From positions 1 to 9,694 of the forward strand of contig JBBAGE010000092.1 of assembly GCA_041655055.1 (NCBI GenBank): a DNA stretch of 9,694 nt, in the 5' to 3' direction. Made by a program: the position numbers and the translations under genes. Below the pieces are notes generated by a model that was not told the DNA's origin, did not search any database, and worked only from the letters and a program-made list of their open reading frames with translations. How positions within the stretch are numbered: the first letter of the stretch is position 1; each line of letters starts with the position of its first letter. The DNA is from JBBAGE01 sp041655055 (lineage in GTDB: Bacteria; Pseudomonadota; Alphaproteobacteria; Rhodobacterales; Rhodobacteraceae). This document shows positions 7,418 to 9,694 of the stretch, in pieces.

Positions 7418-7450
7418 CAGATCATGGCCACAGGACAGGGGCCTGATCTG
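7418..7450. terminator. Hairpin 2 between convergent genes
   Basis: CAGATCA-t-GGCC (7418-7429) pairs with GGCCTGATCTG (7440-7450), giving an 11-bp stem with one bulged T and a 10-nt loop. On the minus strand it begins 3 nt after the stop of the secreted-protein gene, the expected place for its terminator. On the plus strand the weakly T-rich CTTATT follows. Together with hairpin 1 it likely blocks read-through from both sides. Confidence 0.5.
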
Positions 7451-7453
7451 ATC

Positions 7454-8053
7454 TTATTCGGCTTCGGCGTCGGGCGCGTCGTCACCGTCGCCGCCGCCAC
7501 CGTCGGCGTCAGAGTCCGGATCGCCCGCTTGCGGCGGCAGGGTGGTATTGCTCATCACATCGACGGTAGACAGATGCTTGCCGGTTTCCGCTGCAAAGGC
7601 CATGATCAGCGCGTCATAGAATGCCTCTTGTTCGGGCGGCAGGATGATCGCGCCTTCGGGCGCGTTCACAGCCGAGGCGGAATAGGCCTCTAGCCGGACC
7701 GGGAAACTTTCAATGGGCACGGTTTCATTATCGCGAAAGACGTTCACGAAACCTTCCATCGTGTTGAACGCGCCGCCCGCCTCCAGCACATAGGCGCCAT
7801 CAAGGCTGATTTCATTCAGGTTCACGCGCACGTCATGGATTGAATCGCCGATCTGATCGGCGATATCGGTGGCAATGGCGGTTTCCAGATCGGTTTCAAT
7901 CGTGGGCCAGAGTTCAAGCGCATTCGCACCCTCGGCCACGGGCAGTTCAACAGTTACATCGATGCTGCTGACGCGCAGTTGTTCGGCCTGGGCCACGGAT
8001 GCCAAGGCGATCATGCTGGCACTGGCAAGAATGGTGAATCGGGTCATCATCAT
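7454..8053 (-). CDS. Secreted (periplasmic) protein of unknown function with Asp-rich tail
   Basis: I do not recognise the family. The 199-residue product starts MMMTRF and has a clear Sec signal peptide: a short basic start, then a hydrophobic core ILASASMIALASV, with likely signal-peptidase cleavage after AQA (residue 23). The mature part (24 onward) is acidic, has no cysteine and looks globular up to about residue 170. It includes ELWPTIETDLETAIATDIADQIGD (47-70), which is probably helical, and beta-like stretches around 75-125. The last 22 residues are low complexity, with 10 Asp/Glu, and contain DSDADG (180-185), a D-x-D-x-D-G pattern like calcium-binding loops. Three consecutive ATGs (8053, 8050, 8047) follow AGGAG at 2, 5 and 8 nt, so the second or third may be the real start. 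It lies 76 bp downstream of oxyR on the same strand and may be read through from it. The open frame continues upstream antisense-like into oxyR, but only this part is plausible as coding. Confidence 0.8.
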   Translation of the reverse strand: MMMTRFTILASASMIALASVAQAEQLRVSSIDVTVELPVAEGANALELWPTIETDLETAIATDIADQIGDSIHDVRVNLNEISLDGAYVLEAGGAFNTMEGFVNVFRDNETVPIESFPVRLEAYSASAVNAPEGAIILPPEQEAFYDALIMAFAAETGKHLSTVDVMSNTTLPPQAGDPDSDADGGGGDGDDAPDAEAE

Positions 8054-8129
8054 ATCTCCTTTCCGCACGCGGCCCGGGGGCCCGGCAGGTGATTGCACCG
8101 GGATAACCCCGCAGGCCGGCGCCGGTTCC
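8054..8129 (-). other. GC-rich, hairpin-prone gap after oxyR
   Basis: The 76 bp between oxyR and the secreted-protein gene hold several short inverted repeats: the perfect palindrome CCGGCGCCGG (8116-8125) 4 bp after the oxyR stop, CGGG-ATAAC-CCCG (8099-8111), GGTG-ATTG-CACC (8089-8098 region), and overlapping GGCCC/GGGCC arms at 8071-8085. None has a T-run. They could end oxyR transcription or protect its mRNA. No convincing -10/-35 for the downstream gene was seen here. Its ribosome binding site, AGGAG, lies at 8056-8060. Confidence 0.35.
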
Positions 8130-9068
8130 CTAAGGCGTCGGGCACAAGCTGCGGGCCTGCGCCAGCAGATCATCCGCCGCATCGCGCAAAAAGCCCGCCA
8201 AATCGCGCGACCAGCCGGTATCGAGCGTATCGGCACGATGCACCAGCGCCACCATCCGCGCCGGTTCGGGTCGGGCAAAACGCGCAAGCCGCAGGTTGGG
8301 CGCGGCCTGCGTTTCGCTGCGCAGCGCGATTTCGGGCAAAAAGGTATAGCCAAAGCCCTCGGCCACCATGCCCGCCAGCGTCGCCAGCGACGAGGCCCCC
8401 AGATCGACCCGTCCCGCCCGCCGATCCAGCCCGCAGACCTCAAGCGCCTGATCGGCCAGGCAATGCCCCTCGTCCAGCAGATGCAATTGCGCGGGCGGCA
8501 AGGCGGTGGGGCGCAGCAAAGCCCCCTGTTCGCGCAGCGCCGCGATCCGTCCGGCCGATCCCGCCAGCACGAAACGATCCTCGAACAATGGCAGCACCGC
8601 AAGCCCCGCATCGGCCACCGGAAGCGATACGATGGCCGCATCGACATGCCCGGCAGCAAGTGCCACCAGCAGATCGGCGGTCTGCGCCTCGCGCAGCCGG
8701 ATATCGAGCGACAGATCGGCCGCACGGATACGCATCAGCGCCAGCGGCAACAGATAGGGCGCAATCGTCGGGATCACCCCCAATGTCAGCCGCCCCGCCA
8801 GCCCCGATTGCAGCCGCACCGCCTGTTCCAGCGCGCGCATATCGGCAAGCACGCCCTGGGCGCGTTCCAGCGCCACCTGCCCCGCGCGGGTCAGCCGGAT
8901 ATCGCGCGGCAGCCGTTCGACCAGCGGCGCGCCAAGCCGGGCTTCCAGTTCGCGGATCTGGTTCGAAAGCGCGGGTTGCGAAATATTGGCCCGCGCGGCG
9001 GCAAGGCTGAACGAGCGGGTTTCGGCTAGGGCCACGAAATATGAGAGTTGTCGAAGCGTGATCTTCAT
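8130..9068 (-). CDS. oxyR: OxyR, LysR-type peroxide-sensing regulator
   Basis: Redox-sensing LysR-family activator. In the family, hydrogen peroxide oxidises a peroxidatic cysteine, which forms a disulfide with a second cysteine and switches the tetramer to activate catalase and other defence genes. The 312 residues begin with the winged helix-turn-helix (about 1-60; FSLAAARANISQPALSNQIRELE, LTRAG). The regulatory domain holds VIPTIAPYLLP (98-108), including the conserved Thr101 of the peroxide-reactive site. GHCLADQALEVC places Cys203 and Cys212 nine residues apart, as for Cys199 and Cys208 of E. coli OxyR. This is the decisive evidence against a generic LysR protein. LEGLG-type ATSLETL is replaced by ASSLATL (225-231). 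The ATG at 9068 is fixed by the start of the HTH, yet no Shine-Dalgarno precedes it (see findings). It is divergent from the catalase gene, 92 bp apart, the standard layout for a regulator and its target. Confidence 0.96.
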   Translation of the reverse strand: MKITLRQLSYFVALAETRSFSLAAARANISQPALSNQIRELEARLGAPLVERLPRDIRLTRAGQVALERAQGVLADMRALEQAVRLQSGLAGRLTLGVIPTIAPYLLPLALMRIRAADLSLDIRLREAQTADLLVALAAGHVDAAIVSLPVADAGLAVLPLFEDRFVLAGSAGRIAALREQGALLRPTALPPAQLHLLDEGHCLADQALEVCGLDRRAGRVDLGASSLATLAGMVAEGFGYTFLPEIALRSETQAAPNLRLARFARPEPARMVALVHRADTLDTGWSRDLAGFLRDAADDLLAQARSLCPTP

Positions 9069-9076
9069 AGCTTGAA

Positions 9077-9082
9077 GTTATA
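9077..9082 (-). promoter_or_regulatory. Possible oxyR -10 element
   Basis: Minus-strand TATAAC (9082-9077) lies only 8 nt before the oxyR ATG. If used, transcription would start at or within a few nt of the start codon, giving a leaderless or near-leaderless mRNA. This fits the missing Shine-Dalgarno. No good -35 sits 16-18 bp upstream; that region is occupied by the 20-bp palindrome. Confidence 0.3.
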
Positions 9083-9089
9083 GAGATGC

Positions 9090-9109
9090 ACAGAAAATGC
9101 AATTTCTGT
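9090..9109. promoter_or_regulatory. Candidate OxyR operator: 20-bp palindrome
   Basis: ACAGAAAATGCAATTTCTGT is an inverted repeat with perfect 7-bp arms (9090-9096 and 9103-9109). The centre is also symmetric except for one A/A pair. It lies in the oxyR-catalase gap, at the position of the catalase -35 and upstream of the oxyR -10. A dimer bound here could activate one gene and repress the other. It does not match the enterobacterial four-block OxyR consensus well, so assignment to OxyR rests on position. Confidence 0.55.
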
Positions 9110-9123
9110 TGTGGGCTTGGATG

Positions 9124-9129
9124 TATTAT
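9124..9129 (+). promoter_or_regulatory. Likely -10 element of the catalase promoter
   Basis: TATTAT matches five of six sigma-70 -10 bases and sits 31 bp before the catalase ATG. No recognisable -35 exists 16-18 bp upstream; instead the palindrome ends 14 bp away. That is what an activator-dependent promoter would look like. Confidence 0.45.
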
Positions 9130-9160
9130 TTTACCTGCATCAGTAACAAGGAGCCTTCGC

Positions 9161-9694
9161 ATGACCAAAACCCCACGCCTGACCACCAGTGCCGGCGCAC
9201 CGGTTGCCACCAATGCCACATCGAAAACTGCCGGGCCGCGCGGCGGGATCATGCTTGATGATTATCAACTGATCGAAAAGCTGGCGCATCAGAACCGCGA
9301 ACGCATTCCCGAACGCGCCGTGCACGCCAAGGGCTGGGGCGCCGAGGGCACCTTTACCGTGACCAATGACATCAGCCGCTATACCAGTGCCAAACTGTTT
9401 TCCAAAGTTGGCAATAGCTGTGAAATCCTGTCGCGCTGGTCCACTGTTGCGGGCGAATTGGGCGCCGCCGATGCCGAACGCGATGTGCGCGGATTTTCGG
9501 TGAAGTTTTATACGTCCGAGGGAAACTGGGATATGGTGGGCAATAATACCCCCATCTTTTTCATCCGCGACGGGTTCAAATTCCCCGATTTCATCCGCAC
9601 GCAAAAGCGCCATCCCAAGACCAACCTGCGCTCGCCCGAGGCGATGTTCGATTTCTGGGCCGCGCAACCGGAATCGGTGCATCAGGTCACGATC
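9161..9694 (+). CDS. katA: Monofunctional heme catalase, small-subunit type (3' end cut by window edge)
   Basis: Converts hydrogen peroxide to water and oxygen in the cytosol. Only the first 178 codons are present. After a short N-terminal arm (about 1-27), PRGG (26-29) leads into the active-site signature RIPERAVHAKG (48-58) with catalytic His55. The distal heme residues follow: R92 and V96 in SRWSTVAGE, then RGFSVKFYTSEGNWDMVGNNTPIFFIRD (110-137) with catalytic Asn128, F133 and F141. The His-Asn spacing of 73 equals that of human catalase. The short N-terminus argues for the small-subunit class rather than the HPII-like large one; the lower-case choice katA is by analogy. The start ATG has AAGGAG (9148-9153) 7 nt upstream. 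It is divergent from oxyR, so peroxide induction through OxyR is expected. Unusual residues at Glu62 and Trp93 are noted in the findings. Confidence 0.95.
   Translation, partial: MTKTPRLTTSAGAPVATNATSKTAGPRGGIMLDDYQLIEKLAHQNRERIPERAVHAKGWGAEGTFTVTNDISRYTSAKLFSKVGNSCEILSRWSTVAGELGAADAERDVRGFSVKFYTSEGNWDMVGNNTPIFFIRDGFKFPDFIRTQKRHPKTNLRSPEAMFDFWAAQPESVHQVTI

Noticed and set aside
8054..8725. Upstream extension of the secreted-protein frame into oxyR
   Set aside because: The extension is Arg/Cys/Trp-rich out-of-frame oxyR sequence. A signal peptide and AGGAG fix the start near 8047-8053.
9067..9103. Match to the E. coli OxyR consensus ATAG-N7-CTAT-N7-ATAG-N7-CTAT
   Set aside because: The first block fits and the second and fourth fit in three of four bases, but the third block (CACA) does not match at all. 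Too weak to call; the 20-bp palindrome is the stronger candidate.
9140..9682. Minus-strand open frame opposite the catalase gene
   Set aside because: Antisense of a well-conserved catalase reading frame, with no recognisable domain.
1..9694. tRNA, rRNA, CRISPR array, insertion sequence or prophage signal
   Set aside because: No cloverleaf, regular repeat-spacer pattern, transposase motif or terminal inverted repeats was seen by eye on either strand.

Overview
The window looks like a piece of chromosome from a GC-rich alphaproteobacterium, most likely of the Rhodobacteraceae. This rests on the codon usage, the protein flavour and the gene order pyrH-frr-uppS-cdsA-dxr-rseP. No mobile element, CRISPR array, tRNA or rRNA was seen, and I found no evidence of a wholly new multi-gene system. 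Most of the window is core housekeeping DNA, followed by a small regulatory and oxidative-stress section.

Positions 1-5493 (minus strand) hold a compact operon, read right to left: pyrH (UMP kinase), frr (ribosome recycling factor), uppS (undecaprenyl diphosphate synthase), cdsA (CDP-diglyceride synthase), dxr (MEP-pathway reductoisomerase) and rseP (site-2 protease, C-terminal end cut by the window edge). From uppS onward the genes are 3 bp apart or overlap by 4 bp, which suggests translational coupling. The cluster joins pyrimidine nucleotide supply and ribosome recycling to isoprenoid precursor synthesis (dxr), the cell-wall lipid carrier (uppS), phospholipid precursor synthesis (cdsA) and envelope-stress proteolysis (rseP).

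Positions 5494-7377 (plus strand) hold miaA, divergent from pyrH, and then an AraC-family regulator with its own likely promoter. A possible 15-codon leader frame ends on the miaA start codon (TAATG).

Positions 7378-8129 hold two tandem hairpins between convergent genes, then a minus-strand gene for a small secreted protein with an Asp-rich tail, of no family I recognise. A GC-rich, hairpin-prone gap separates it from oxyR.

Positions 8130-9694 hold a peroxide-response pair: oxyR (minus), with both redox cysteines, and a divergent monofunctional catalase gene (plus, cut by the window end). The 92-bp gap between them contains a near-perfect 20-bp palindrome next to the catalase -10 element, the best candidate for the OxyR operator.
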